Assembly (NCBI GenBank): GCA_001579985.1
Contig: LRSR01003684.1
Location: 1-33,055, forward strand
Length of the DNA stretch: 33,055 nt
From: Hypsibius dujardini
Lineage: Eukaryota > Tardigrada > Eutardigrada > Parachela > Hypsibiidae
Direction of reading: 5' to 3'
This document shows, piece by piece, positions 1-12,985 of this stretch. The notes beneath the pieces are model-generated. The model did not search any database and had not been told where the DNA came from. It saw only the letters and a list, made by a program, of their open reading frames with translations. How positions within the stretch are numbered: the stretch's first letter is position 1; the number at the start of each line of letters is the position of its first letter. A program made the position numbers and the translations under genes.

Positions 1-168
1 TCTAGATGACCGGGCGAGCAGAAAGCGAGACAGACAGACAACCGACGATACAGGGGGGATCTTGCTACTGATAAATAAATAACCGATGGTGGTGGTAAAA
101 AACTGGCTTTGACGTGTGACCTAAAAAGAGCGACCGGCACGACACGAGAGAGAACTCTCTTGCACTTG

Positions 169-272
169 AACATGGCGGCGAGCTATCCGGGCGCGAGCTC
201 TCTTACACACGCGAGTCGTGTGAGAGGGCCTGCGAGAGAGTGAGAGAGTTCGGCAGCAATATTATGGCGGCC
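169..272 (+). promoter_or_regulatory. two YY1-like motifs
   Basis: AACATGGCGGC at 169-179 matches the YY1 consensus AANATGGCGGC. A second core, ATGGCGGCC, lies at 264-272. The surrounding sequence is rich in GAGA. No attached gene is visible. Confidence 0.35.
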
Positions 273-1657
273 TACTTTAAACTTGTGCTCTCTATGAGTT
301 CGCCGAGTTTGAGTAGTGTGTGTGCGTGTGTGTGTGTGTGAGCACACACACCAACACAGCACAGCATCGAGATTCCGTCATTCAATGGCCTCTAGTCCAC
401 ACGAGACGGTGATGGCTGACGGTCCGTCCGGGCGATGGCGATGCGGTAATAAGTCAATAATTTATATGGTCTCTTTTCTCTCGCGAGTTCTCTTTTGCCA
501 TTGCGCACATTTTGCTTCTCTAAACGCTCGCTCCAAAACCGAAGAGAGACTAATATTACGCCATCGGATCGTGTTCATCCCAAGGTTCAGGGAGACTTTG
601 CGGAGCCGAGCGCGAGCAGTGCTGTCCGCGGGGCACGCCTTTCATTCCGCCTTGGCCTTTCCCACTTCCGGCATAACATCCCGCAACAAGCGGGACCACG
701 CCCCTGGAAAGCGTTTAATTTGCAATAGCAACGACATTAAGATGCTGGCATAGGGTAAAGACAAGCAAATCGACAGGCATTTGCACAGACCAAGGCCGAA
801 TTTACAAGGATACAGACAGACAGACAGCGTATTTAGGGTACCAGACAGACCATCCTCGGAATCTCGATTGAAATACAGACTTAATAATACAGCGTGAAAT
901 TACGCGAACAGTTTGTCGGGATGTTTTATATTTGTGTGTAAAATCATCGTTATAAGCTCTCTGTTAAAGAGGGCCATTAAAATGTTATGTTTATCTAAAC
1001 GAGCGGAGGTTGACCCGCGTACCGGCGAACCCACGCGCGCATGGAGTGGAGGGAGTGGACGTCGACGCGTGCATAATCCCAACCGTGAATCGGTTTTGCT
1101 AGAAATTTCCGCTAAATAAAGCGTGCAACGCGCACCCTCACTCTCGATATATCCCCGATCATCATCACATTTTTCCCCCTTGCATTAATGATTGCTTGGG
1201 TTTAAATTATTTTTAAATTAAACACCTTAGCATCCGACTTGCTGTATCCCCGCACACACGCACAGACACACACTTGCCCAATGCCGACCCTGAGATGAAT
1301 GCGGTAATTCACAACAGCGTGAGAGAGCGAGCACTTAAGTGTGTGTGTGTGTGTGTGTGACCGTGAAAGCTGTTGATCTTAGAGAGCTGATGATCTAATG
1401 CCGATATTCAAGGCTCCCGTTGGTCACCTTGGAAAATAGTCTCATGATGATGGTGGTGGTGATGATGCGCGATGATGTCGTATCGCGGCACGACTTACAC
1501 CATTACACCCCAATGACGCGAATGTGTATGTTTTTGGTGGTGGACCATCCTCAATGTCATGATCATGGTCACACGCAAAATTACGCGAGAGCTTTCTCGC
1601 TCTTGCTTGAAGGAGCTCAGTCCTCCTTTACACACTTGACTAAATCGTCTTATCAAC

Positions 1658-1784
1658 CAGACAGACAGACAGACACACACACAGACACACACACAGACAC
1701 ACACACAGACACACAGACAAACACACAGACACACAGACACACACATAGACACACACACAGACACACAGACACACAGACAGACAC

Positions 1785-1815
<31 letters not shown>

Positions 1816-1867
1816 CACAGACAGATAGACACACAGACAGATAGACATACAAACACACACACACACA
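1658..1867. repeat. CAGA / CACACAGA compound microsatellite
   Basis: About 210 bases of mixed CAGA, CACA and CACACAGA units. Long open frames on both strands here are translations of the repeat. Confidence 0.95.
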
Positions 1868-3318
1868 AAGACGAGAGACAAGACAAAAAACAAACAGCTT
1901 CTCTACTCATTTACCCATTGATTAAGCCCACCTGTGATGTAACAGCACGCTCGCGCAGCCCTTGAGAAAACAATTCACCGAATCTAAACTAATACCTTTC
2001 TCTTGTCGGGCAAAAATACAATCAAATTATAGGTTGAACAAGTTTTTACAACGGTATCTTAAAATTAGGGAGCGCGACTTCGCGTTAACTTTAATGCCTA
2101 ACCTGTTTTTTTTTCAGCAGAGGCAAGAAGCCTGTCATTATTGGGGCATTAATAGCCGAGCACACGTCACATTTAATTTGCATGTCGGAAGTGTGAATGA
2201 TGAACGCGTTTAACGTCACACAGACACACACACACGCTTTTCTTCTCCTCGAATTACACTCTCGAGCTGCGTGGTGAGGTTTCCAACAACGAGCGACGGA
2301 AGCGGGATGTGGACGTCGTACCAGTCCGTGACTCTGCAGTTGTTGCTCGTATTTTTTTCTACTAAATGTGACTCACCCGTGGCGCGGTCTTTTTCTTCCC
2401 ATATCCATATTCGTCGTCATGTGGTGACGTTGAAAAATTAAGGGTCCTGCAAAAAAAGGAAAAAAGAATGCCTCCATTTACAAAAGGATTCTTCATACAA
2501 TTCCTAGCTGTAGGATTGAAGTAAAGATCCAGTCAAATCTTCAGAGATGAACAACAGCTCACGGGCAAAAACAGGAGGTACCCACAAATACAGACAGACA
2601 AATACATGTGCAGCATTGGACTACTCAAGGACCCAGTCAGATGGAAGGACCCAATCAGATGAGACAGAGAGACCGCTAAGCAACAGACAGGAATACCGAA
2701 ATGTTTTAACATTTTATTTTCGCGGCCAATTTTTCATTATTATTATTTAGTGTTATTGGTGGGACTAACAAGCAAACAAGCTATTTGCTCGAGCATCTCA
2801 CGTGATTACCTAACACTGAAACAGCAAACCAACATGAACCATGAAGCCTCCTCTGCGAAAGGGGGGGATGTGCACGCCAAGTCACGGCACGACTGGTCAA
2901 TCAACAACAACATAAAAGGTGCTGCCGTTAGCTGCCTGCCCGGCTGTCTGCCTCACACGCAGGAGGATACCGCATGTAGGTTACATCATTTTTAAACTTT
3001 AAAATTCTTTTCCGTCCTCTGCGTGTGGCAGAGCGAGCGATTTTTGGCTCGCATTTTGGATGCCAAATTTGTGCCACGCCGGACAGAAAGTAAAGCGGAT
3101 CTCTCTCTCTCTCTCTCACCGTGTACCGGCACAGCACATTGCTCTCCTTCCGGTATATAGTAGTGAAAAGTAGTGTGTATTCGAGAATTGTGCTGAGTTT
3201 TGCGGGATGCCAAAAAAAATGGATCGCCATGCGGTGCCGCAGCCGTCGCAGCCGTCGCGGTTGTCGTGTAGCGTAATACTCCTGGTCACGGGCCAAACTT
3301 TAAAGTCAATTTCCCCCC

Positions 3319-3349
<31 letters not shown>

Positions 3350-4013
3350 CTCTCTGTCTCTCTCGTGCTGCATGAGTTTTAAGTGTCTGTGTGTGGTTTT
3401 TCGGCGTGTATCTTATGCAATTTGTTTTTCGTGCGGGGCCACCAAGAGGCCATTCATTCGGGTGTGACGTGATGATAGTCGCGGCTGCTGCTGCTGCTGC
3501 TGCCGTTGTCGGCGTCTGAGATTTCAACGGGAGTGTTACGTGATTGTGAAGTTTAAACTCGAGCGATCAAGGTGGCACAGTTTGAACTGCGAGGTGAAGC
3601 TCCCAATGCTGCGCAACTTTTGACTTGGCATACATGCTGCGCACGACAGGCAGGGCACACAGGGCAAAATCGTGACGTTTATCAATCAAAATAGCCACAA
3701 GGTTTCTTTTTCGTTTTCCTTTTTTTAAAAATTGTATTTTTTTTTTTTTTGTCAAACTTATTGTCACATGTTTTTGTGCGATTTATTGCTGATTTCTTGA
3801 ACCAAAAAAAAACATTGACAAACAATGAGAGAAAACGCGGCATTTATACCAGCATATTAAATATATATTGCGCAGCATTGGGAGTTTAATCTCTTAATAA
3901 TACAACACTGTACTCGTACTGTAGCAGCACTCGAAGGGACGACGCGATGTGAGGGCGGTTCATTCAATTCAATTCACACGGGGCAGATGTGAATTCTCGC
4001 GGTCTGAACCGAA

Positions 4014-4073
4014 CAATCAAGCAGCAATCAAGTAATCAAGTAATCAAGTAATCAAGCAATCAAGCAATCAAGT
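4014..4073. repeat. 8-bp tandem repeat AATCAAGT/AATCAAGC
   Basis: About seven copies, with one isolated further copy near 4085. Several junctions create TAATCA; others read CAATCA. Confidence 0.85.
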
Positions 4074-4703
4074 AGTCTATGCAGTAATCAAGTCTCGAAG
4101 GGGACAAACAATAAATTAAAAAGATTCCGGCTGAAACGGAGCGTAATTTTACAGCTTAAATAATAATAATAAGTTCCCCCCGCGTCTGCTGCGTTTTATC
4201 TTTCACGGAATTCGTGGCAACAAGTTTAGTCAGTCAGAAAAATTGACGCCTCTCGCAGCAGCAGCACGTGGGCGCGAGAGAGCAATTCTCCAAAGTTTGT
4301 TGTTATGACTAATGAAGTTTCTGGCGGCGCTGTGTAATTCTCGCTGCTTGTGCGAAAACATCAAGAGACACTTTTGGAGCTTGTTTACAGCGCGCGCGCG
4401 CCCGTGGTGCCTGCGAGGCTCACACATTCTTCCAGCAGGACCAGCGGTATTCCGGCTCAGCGGCCAACAACCGGATTCAAATTAAGCGTAAAAATTAATT
4501 CCGAAACGTCCAACTCATATCCGCAGTAATTAAGAGACAAGTACCGAATCGATCATAAACTATCATCATCTACCGTGGGACGAAGGCAGTCACACACAGG
4601 ACCAGACAGAGGACTACAGACAAGTAACAGACACAGACAAGGACTGGACAAACTTAGAAAAATAAGACAATTTAACTTTAAAGGCATTTTAACACATTCT
4701 CAC

Positions 4704-4933
4704 CGTTCCATGGAGTCCTTCATCATCTGGCTCTGGCCGCTGTCGCTCAGCGGACTGGACTCCCGCGTCTCCCACGACCCATACTGCAGCGGTGTACTGG
4801 GGTTGTTGATCATAATCCCGTTGCCGCCGGGCGGCAACGGCAGCGACGACGGCGGCGGCGGATGATGAAGCATCGTGGACGCGGACATGTGCGCCAGACC
4901 CGGTGTCCGCAACACCACACCGGGATAATCCAT
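4704..4933 (-). CDS. first coding exon of an unrecognised protein (partial)
   Basis: An ATG at 4933 in strong Kozak context (GCCATGG) opens 76 codons and ends at a good donor (CG|GTGAGA). An in-frame TGA at 4984-4982, with no ATG between, fixes the start. The peptide starts MDYPGVVLRTPGLAHM, then has His-His-Pro and Pro/Gly-rich stretches (HHPPPPSSLPLPPGGNG), then YGSWETRESSPLSDSGQ. This is typical of disordered N-termini of transcription or signalling regulators, but I recognise no family. The following exon must lie further left; none was identified in 1-4700, which implies a first intron over 4.7 kb. That would suit a developmentally regulated gene. The alternative is a chance open frame. 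Confidence 0.5.
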
Positions 4934-5125
4934 GGCCTTGCAAAATGGCCGATCCACGTTCCGAAATTCAGACACACAACGTCAGGAGCACCCCGAAGGC
5001 GGGTGTAACCCAGTTAGCAAAAAAAAGGGGGGAAAGAAATTTGTGAGAGATAAGACGGCGCAGATTTAGAGGCACACTCGTCCCAGCTCGAGCATCCGAA
5101 TATGTAGCACAATCAAGGTTATAGT

Positions 5126-5161
<36 letters not shown>
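5126..5161. repeat. GT dinucleotide microsatellite
   Basis: Almost uninterrupted GT run upstream of the exon at 4704-4933, probably in its 5' leader or promoter. Confidence 0.9.
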
Positions 5162-5165
<4 letters not shown>

Positions 5166-7314
5166 GCCTTTTCGAGGACGCAGACAGACATCGACGATCA
5201 CCACAACCGAATGAACACTGAATGACTGACACTGTCGAGAGCTCGTGCTGTCGAGGTCCACACACACTCCATCCACCCATCGGCTGGCTGGCTGTTCGTA
5301 CTACCGGCGGGTACTACACTCGTTCTATATACCGCGAGCGGCTACTGCGACGCACACACGAGTTCACGTGCTGCTGTTTGCGGGTAGGGCACCCTCACCA
5401 TTCTCCGGTCTGGCTCCCTTGAGTAGAGAGACTGAGTAGAGAGACTGAGAGAGAGAGAGAGAGTCTTCTGTGGGGTTCGCTTATGGCGAACTGTCGTGTG
5501 AATGGGCGGGTTCTTCGTCGCTCACATATGCGAGGTGGGTGTGCAAGTACGACGCAGACAATTGTGCTATCTAAAAACTTGCACTGCCGCAGCAGCTGTG
5601 CCCAGAGGGACAGGGGCAAAGTTCATTCATCAACACGACAAATTCCACTTTGGTCTTTGCAAATACACAATATTTTTTTTTGATTTTTTTTATTGTTCAT
5701 GACATATTTTTTAGTCAATTCTCGTGGTCTTTGCTGCAGTGCGCCTGCTTTCCGATAGAAAATACAGTGGTAGTTAATGATTTAAAGGCGTTTTGGCGTA
5801 AAGATTTCTAATGTCTTTCGTGAGCAGAAAAGTGTAAAAAATTATTTAATGTAAAAACACTTATCTTACGTACAATTAATTATTACAGCATTTATAACAT
5901 TTATGCAAAATTAGTTCTAATCATACCATTCTTACTTCTGTTGATCATTTATGAACACTTCAATTGTTAGTCGGTTTTTGAGGAAATAATTAGATATTAT
6001 TTTCACCATATATTTAAAAAAATACAAAATCCGCCCAGAAACACTTTGCCGTTATCGATCTGGCCGGGGAAAGCTGGCGGACTCTGCGCGCTCGTTCGAC
6101 GGTATTCCCTGGAGTCGTTGTCTGTCTGACACACTTTCTTTCTGTGAAACCTATTGGGGGGAGGGGGAAATGTGTTTTTCTTCGATCGATCGGTGAGAAA
6201 ACAATTCATAAAAGCCGCCGTGGAGGCGCGCGCACGCGGCGACATGCCAGGCTGAAACGGCAGACAACTTCTGCGAGCGCCCTCGCAGTTTTAATTGTCT
6301 AGGTATGAGCTGTCTGTGGCTTTTCGGCAGTCTGCCTTTAACCGTACGCGGTCGGTCGACGGTCGCTCGCAAGCAAAAGTAGCGTGAGTAGTCATCGTCG
6401 ACATGGCGAAGGGCCGCGAGACGTCAACCCTGGTCGGTACCTCGGGGTCTTCTGAGCGAGGCCATGCTGGGCGTATCAAGAATTTCTAGAGTTCCGTAAT
6501 GTGCGCCGCGGTGTGTCCGACAGCGCGCGAGGTGCCTCGATCGCACGGTGTCGTGTTAATTACCGCACAAACGGAATTAGCATGCTGACGTCTTGTCGAT
6601 CGAGGCCTCAATAACTTTTACAGTACACCACCCTGCACCAACTCGGAAGAGCTTAATTCGCCGGCTCTCCGCGAAGACTCAGTTATGCAGGTCGCCGTCG
6701 ATCGACTGCTCAATGCGAGTCGCAAATTGCCGCGGTGGGCGAGAAAAACGGCATCTCACAAGTACACAAAGATATTTTTACGAAAATGGAATCACCGTAC
6801 TGTACTATCGTACATGCTGTACGGGGACCCAGACAAAACTTCAAGTAATACTCGCGCCTCGCAATTACTGAATGGCTGAGACGGACGGAGTGAGTCCTAC
6901 CTATCATTGAACGCACAGACATAGGCAAGGCGAAGAAGTATGAACCGACCGATGGGACATGCCGACATATGGACGTACAACAAATCAATCAAATCCAGGT
7001 ATAGTTTCTAACACAGCGTGTTCTCTTCGCAGTGACGGAGTGGTCCGCCGTTAAAACCTTACCGCTTATTACACAAGAGCAGCAGGAACAAGCTCAGTAA
7101 AGCGTGTGTCCTTCTTTTAGCTTTCCAATTTTCGTACTAAACTGCTTTTATTGGACAGAGAGTCTTTGTGAGCCTACGTTTTCACCTTTAAGGTTTCGCG
7201 GCTCACTGGGTAATTCGGATTGCTGGGAAATCTTCCCCGAAAAACACTTAAATCCCCCTCGCCCCGCTTTGCAAGTTATTGTCAGCATTTTAATTCAGTC
7301 ACGCGAATTCTCCT

Positions 7315-7400
7315 ACACAAACACACAGACACAGACACTGGCACAGACACAAACAGACACAGACACAGACACAGACAGGCACACACACACACACACAGAG
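7315..7400. repeat. CAGACA/CA microsatellite
   Basis: Mixed ACACAG, CAGACA and CA units in the intergenic region. Confidence 0.9.
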
Positions 7401-9628
7401 TCACATACAGAGTCACATCACCGCATCCCCTGAACGAGGACCTCTCGCGCACGTTTGGAGAACGTGCGGGAAACGCGCAGACAAGAACGAGATCAGCATA
7501 ATGAACATGGCTATGCACACTGAAGCCTGTGCCTGTCCATGCCTGAAAGGGTTTTCACGAGAGACGCACTGCATCGATCAAGAGCCCCTGCAATTCTTCC
7601 TTCTTTTTCTTCTCTCCGTTCGCGTGATGTGATAAAAGCTCGGCTCTACTCTTCGACATTTTCAAGGAATGCTGCAATTAAGGCACAGCGCTAACGACAT
7701 TGTCGTCTGCGATTCCGGGGTTCTTGCCTATGCCTGGAAAAGGGCTTTTCATTTGCCTTTGAAAAGACCTCGGCATTAGTTATAGTTCGTCTAGATGACG
7801 AAACGGGTAACGATCAGGGGAACAGCTTTAACAGAATAGACAATCAGCGACTGGACCACGCCATACAGTCCTAGTTAACGGTGACCAGGCACCGCGGCGA
7901 CTTGCTTCTCCTTGTGAGTGCCGCCGCCGTCTGCTGATCACGACGTTTGTGAGAAGGTTGAACGTGAAAGACTTTACGCCAGACTCGACGACTCGAGAGC
8001 ACGATAAGAACTGCGTGATTGACTATTGCCGGGAGCACTTTTGACCTATGAGGGTATTATTTAAGAAGTATTCTCTCTCTCTCTCTCTCTCGCGAGAGGT
8101 CTTCACGTCAGACTAACAAACGGAATTAAAAGACTTCATGTGTGCGGACGTGTAGAAAAAGTGACTTTGGAAGTTTCCTTTCTTTCACAACTGCGCGACG
8201 CAGCAGACTTTGCCCTTGGCGTGTACCCTACGCGACGGATGCAATTTGTTTATAGTGCAAGCAACAACCGTGGCGGTCAGAAGCAATGCTTTCCACGGAA
8301 GATCACCTCACAACGTTTATCACCGAATTGGACCATTTTCTTGCTTTGGAATTATAAACCGTAACAATTAACGAGTCTGGGTACAAAATAGTCTCATGGA
8401 TAAAAATATAGAATCAGCAGTTTCTACTACATCTACAGTCTGTATATACCATGTACACATATACTCTACTAGCCGAACATATTCATGTCATCCCGGCTTA
8501 TTAAACAACGAAATACTATTGTAACAAATAACAATAAAGAAAGAAATGCTACTGAAAAATCCTGATGATTGGCAACTGTATTTTTTTCCCACCAAAAAAA
8601 AATTTTATCGTCTAATTTTTTTAAAAACACTGTCTCAAAATAATACTTATTTCTTCGGATTTAACGGAAGCGTTGTGATTATAACACACACTATTATTAT
8701 GTGGCACTGACCACTCCGTTACATGTGCACAAAAGGCGCCTGACATTTACGCTGCGAACAGCCAACTTCGTCCAGGTGGCGCTAGTGTCCCACCGGTAAA
8801 CCTTAAACGCGTTTTAATCCCGCTCTCCACTTCAAACCCTTCTCCTTGCGCGGATCGATAGTTCTTAAAATAACCTTCGGCATTGGCATGCTACGAGAGT
8901 GAGACACTGTGATCCATCCAAGCAGATGACCTGCACACCGCTTCGCTGAAAAAGTCAAATTCCCGAGAGGGAAACCCGCAAAGGGCAAGCGAGCGAGCCC
9001 AGTTCCTTACTGCCTCGCTGCAACCTTTCAGGTTTGCTCTCAATCCTAGCGATTTGTAGGCTAATCACACGTCAGCGAGCACGTGAAACAGTCATCCCCC
9101 CTTTGACGACACGAGTTCGGCTGACTCGATATGGGAGCACCTGACTCTTCTACGAACCAACGTGAGCATAATTCAGTCTAGCACCATACTCGTACGACCG
9201 ATGCAACATTCACAGCACTGATGAGATAGCATCTTTCTTGACTGAATTTCGGAAAGCAATCTACTGAAGCCATTTCGGCAGGAGAGGGACACTTCAAAGC
9301 AAGAAACCTACTGCAGCTCTCAATATCAGAGGACACTATGGAAAAGCTATAAAGCGATAGAAAAAGTGGCTCAAGATAACAAACCACTCTGACCGAAAAC
9401 ACAAAATTCCTTCTACCCATCACGAAAGGGGAAAACTTCCTCCTAAATCCGCCAGTTTAGCCTGCCAAAAACAGGGAAACACATTAGCCAAAGAGAAGCA
9501 AGAGACCTAGAAAAGATCGGACCGACAGATAAAAACCCAAAGCAAATAACACACAATCAGCCAGAAAACAATGTGGAAGTTGACCGCGACTTACTTGAGA
9601 AAGAATTGACTACAGATACCACCGGAAT

Positions 9629-12101
9629 CTATCGTCGTGCAACGCCCTTAGACACTTTGCCGCCCTTCCCGGTCTTCTTGCCAGCATCGCCAGAGTCATC
9701 AGAGTCAGATTCGTCCCCCGCGCCGTCGTCCTCATCATCTTCGTCGTCGTCCTCATCGTCATCGTAGTCCTCATCGCCGCCGTACGAGTCACCATCCTCA
9801 TCGTCGTCGCCCGTGTAGAGCAAGAGCGCTCGCGGGATCATGCGAGTACGGATGTAGGAGGCCAGCTCAAAGTCCAGCTCAGCCTGTTCGGCCTTCTCAG
9901 CCAGAGCTTCCGCAGCGGCCTCGTCCGACTCCTCAATCACTTTGGCCAGGGAGGTGAGGTCCGTGACGGCCGGCTTGAAGAACTGGAAAAACGAGTCCTG
10001 GTCTTCCACCTTCTTGATCTGGCGCTTCTCGCCTGTCTTCTTGTTCCGCTATAAAAAACAATTGTCTTAATCCACAAAATACGAATACGTGTTACTAACA
10101 AGCAGCACACAAACAAAACGGAGATTTCGAAGGAAGAGTAGCAAATAAGAGCAGCCCTAGTTCGAAGATTGCTAGCACCCACTGGAATTTTTAAACTATG
10201 AAATTACTAAAAACAAAATGGCAAAAACCTAAACGGCCAGTCAACTGGTTATTTTAGTGAAATGGAAAATATGACTAAACTGCCAGAGGTATAAGTATGG
10301 CACAATTAACTGTAGTCATGGGGACAATAAGCATAAATCAAACAATGCTGAATGATCGATAAGAACGAAACTTTTTAGCCTCTAGACGAATTACATTTTT
10401 ACTTCGAATTTTTTAACAATTCATGTATCTCTACTTTATACATTCCGTACTGCAGAGAACTGTGTGCGGCATGACCGACAGTAATAACACAATCAACCAG
10501 AGACAAAGTGTCAAACAAAAAGTCACATGAATTATCGAAAGACAAGTCATCGATCAAGAAGTGGAACTGCTCAAATATGTATTTATTTTACCTGGGAAGT
10601 AGTAGTCTCCTTCTTGCTGGTGTCCTTTCCTGGCTTCCAGTTGATGACACAACCCTCGGTGGTCTTGGGCGCCAAGCCGGACGACACGTAAAGCTCATCC
10701 TTGTCCACTTCGCTGCCAAACTTGTAGGAGCGCGTGAGAACGGTGTTGGTGAAGAAGGGGTTCTCCTTGAACTCGAATTCCAGCGTGAAGCCCAGCGGAC
10801 TGTCAGCGTAGACGGCACGAACGTCCACCAGGTACTTTAGCGCCTCGTGGTCGTCCTCGTTGATCAGCTGAGCAGTGTGCATGGTCGAGGCCAGGACAGT
10901 CAGCCAGAACTCTGGGATGCCGGGCTAAAAAACCGAACGATTACTTCAATGATTAACTGAACTTTTGGGGAAGAAACGGGTCAAGAGCATGTCTAACTTT
11001 TTGACATTTTCTAAAAGATATTTCTGGCATACCAATTCGTTGGCCGGTCCCAGTTCCTCTTTCTCGTCTTCATCGGCCTTGAGAACGAACTCCACCTCTG
11101 CTCCTGACGGTTCGTACTTCCCCGTGATGATCTCCGCACGCCGAGCCAAGAGCGGGGCCAGTTTCTTGTGTTGCTCTGCCTCGAGGAGGAACAGCTTCGT
11201 GTACATTTCCTAGCAAGAAGAAACAAAAGCGTCAATCAACGCGAAGACTGGTACAATACTTCTAGCTGATGAATCAAAAACACCACAAGAGCTTTTTCTC
11301 ATGCCATCATGATCAATCGCATACATATCAAGCTATAGAGGTTGAACTTCCGGCAGCTATTTGTCCAGTTTTACTAGTTATATTTCTAGTACGATGTATT
11401 AAAACTAGACGTATCAATCAATGACTCCCATGAAGCATCTGCTACAGTGCGATAAAATTTAGGTGGGATTAAATTCCATCGAGTGACCATATGCTTCAAT
11501 AATGAAATAGCAAAAATAAAATTCAAAAACAAAATGTCAATGACAGCGGTGGAAATTCAGGGAAAAAACCCTAAGCGAAAACTACAACTTCAAATTGAGC
11601 AACGATGAATCAACCAATCGACCATAGAGCCAAGTGAGGAACTTAAACCGAGCTACGAATTATCGATTGATTGATTGATTAGTTGGTAGGACCGAAAAAA
11701 AGCCATTAATATTTAAACGTTTTCCTCATGACGCGACAAAGTCATCAGCGGTTTTACCCACACACACAGCAACAAAACTCACCTGCTCCTTCTTCTGAAT
11801 ATCGATATGGATGTTCTTCAGCGCGTTCAAGCGTTTGTGGATGTTCTCAGGAAGAGGCATGCGTTCAATCTGGGGAAAAGACAGAAAAGTGAACCCTGAA
11901 CGCCTGAAAACTCTTCGCCGAAAGCAAAATAAATTCCAGCCTTTAAGTCTTCTTCGCCCGTAGAATTGCAAGAATTCTTACGTGGGAGTGCTCCGAGGCA
12001 GAATCCTCCTCGTCACCAGCGCCATGCTTATGAGGACCAGGCGGACACTTGGCTGGAGACTTGACTTGCCCGTTTTCCTTGTGCTGCTGCTTGCCCGACA
12101 T
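9629..12101 (-). CDS. Nap1: nucleosome assembly protein 1 (NAP1) family histone chaperone
   Basis: Complete gene of 378 aa with exons 12101-11982, 11869-11783, 11209-11033, 10924-10592 and 10048-9629 (TAG). Every junction is GT-AG and in phase 0. Landmarks: N-terminal Lys/Gln-rich tail; long dimerisation helix (LPENIHKRLNALKNIHIDI through EMYTKLFLLEAEQHKKLAPL); IITGKYEP; the signature GIPEFWLTV; a beta-sheet core with LEFEFKENPFFTNTVLTRSY; basic stretch KKTGEKRQIKK; DSFFQFF; RTRMIPRALLLYTGD; then an acidic C-terminal tail of Asp/Glu runs ending in a basic GKGGKVSKGVARR. Length and order match NAP1. The family binds H2A-H2B dimers, shuttles them to the nucleus and assembles nucleosomes. No C-terminal CaaX box is present. 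Two CCAAT boxes lie upstream. Confidence 0.96.
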
Positions 12102-12669
12102 TTTTCCGAGGGTCTGGTAAGAAGATGGGAGTGCGGAAAACTGCTGGAACTGCGGGATAAGCCGGGGAACTCAGCGAACCGTGTATTGCGACAGTCGAAA
12201 AGCGGAAAAATAGTGGAATGACTATTGCGGTGAAAAGTTTTGCAGTGTGTTTTGCAACAGCAGCGCCATTCAAATGCGTTCATGAGACTGGCAAGGCTTA
12301 AACCCACCGTTCTGTGAACTCGAACTTACGCCCGGATTGGCCAATGACCGATCAGTTTTTGGCTATTTTTGGATTGGCTTAAATTCCAAGGGATTGCCGC
12401 TGTTTAAGTCGGTCGCAGGGCGGCGCTGCTGTTCCGACTCTGTGCGACGTTCACTTTCACCTTCGTAGTTTTCCCCCTTTTTCGGTTTTATTTCCAACAG
12501 GGTTATTAGGCATAAAAATTTTAAAACCTCGATGAGCGGCAATGGGTTGTACTAATATCGTCTATTCATCATCTCCATCATCATCATCATCAATAACAAC
12601 AACAGTCTCCTTCAAGAAAACAACACTGGAACCCGAAAACGCCACTTTGACGTTGGTCTTCCGTGCCGG
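12102..12669 (-). promoter_or_regulatory. NAP1 upstream region with CCAAT boxes / mucin-like gene 3' UTR
   Basis: A gap of 568 bases separates the two genes. It contains a palindromic ATTGGCCAAT at 12336-12345 and another ATTGG at 12373-12377, which reads CCAAT on the minus strand, about 235-275 bases before the NAP1 ATG. CCAAT boxes are NF-Y sites common in growth-linked promoters. No TATA box was seen. The right part should be the mucin-like gene's 3' UTR, with a CAT/CAA-rich low-complexity stretch at about 12568-12603. Confidence 0.45.
12487..12492 (-). terminator. poly(A) signal of the mucin-like gene
   Basis: AATAAA on the minus strand about 178 bases after the TGA stop at 12670 and before the NAP1 start region. 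This is the only canonical hexamer I saw in the gap between the two genes. Confidence 0.5.
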
Positions 12670-12938
12670 TCACAGTTTTGTGTCCTCCTCTTCGGGTTTC
12701 GTCCGCTTCTGAGGGACAGCGTATGCGGCCGAGTCCAGCGGAACTACCCAGCCTTCGGTTTCATACATCTCGTTTGCACTAGTCCCCACAGGCATCGTCG
12801 CGTTAGATGACGCCGGCCGAGACCTTTCTCCGTGTTTTATCACATCATCGGAAAGAGGATTGTCCTCTCCCAGCATGCCCTGCAATAGTGAACGTCTATA
12901 TGCCAACAGCAATGTTTGTCTGTCCATCTGTCTGTCCA

Positions 12939-12985
<47 letters not shown>

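Larger units (their letters stand above)
1..4703. other. no supported coding exon; simple repeats; probable intron of the 4704-4933 gene
   Basis: Open frames here are short, overlapping and mostly translated microsatellite. Contents: a GA-rich start with two YY1-like ATGGCGGC motifs; GT tracts at about 321-340 and 1340-1359; the CAGA/CACA block at 1658-1867; CT tracts at about 3101-3118 and 3320-3363; a short TGC tract near 3486-3503; T-rich sequence near 3718-3750; an 8-bp repeat at 4014-4073; a GCGC run near 4390-4402. If the exon at 4704-4933 is real, this is its first intron. Confidence 0.5.
4934..9628. other. intergenic region between NAP1 and the 4704-4933 exon
   Basis: No coding exon with family similarity or consistent splice sites was found on either strand. 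It should hold the NAP1 3' UTR at the right end and the promoter/5' UTR of the 4704-4933 exon at the left. Simple repeats: GT tract 5126-5161, GA tract about 5444-5463, CA/CAGA block 7315-7400, CT tract about 8070-8090. AT-rich stretches lie at about 5670-6020 and 8380-8720. No canonical AATAAA on the minus strand was seen just after the NAP1 stop. Confidence 0.45.

Noticed and set aside
316-753. 145-aa plus-strand open frame near the left edge
   Set aside because: No recognisable domain, composition unlike the confirmed exons and a GT-repeat start; probably chance.
1420-1965. Long overlapping open frames on both strands rich in Thr/His/Asp or Cys/Val
   Set aside because: They are translations of the CAGA/CACA microsatellite, which has few stops in any frame.
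9178-9423. 81-aa minus-strand frame downstream of NAP1
   Set aside because: No family similarity and no supporting splice sites. The NAP1 protein already ends normally at 9629.
10140-10190. GTTCGAAGATTGCTAGCACC, resembling part of a tRNA T-loop
   Set aside because: No matching acceptor stem or anticodon arm could be folded around it; it is intronic in NAP1.
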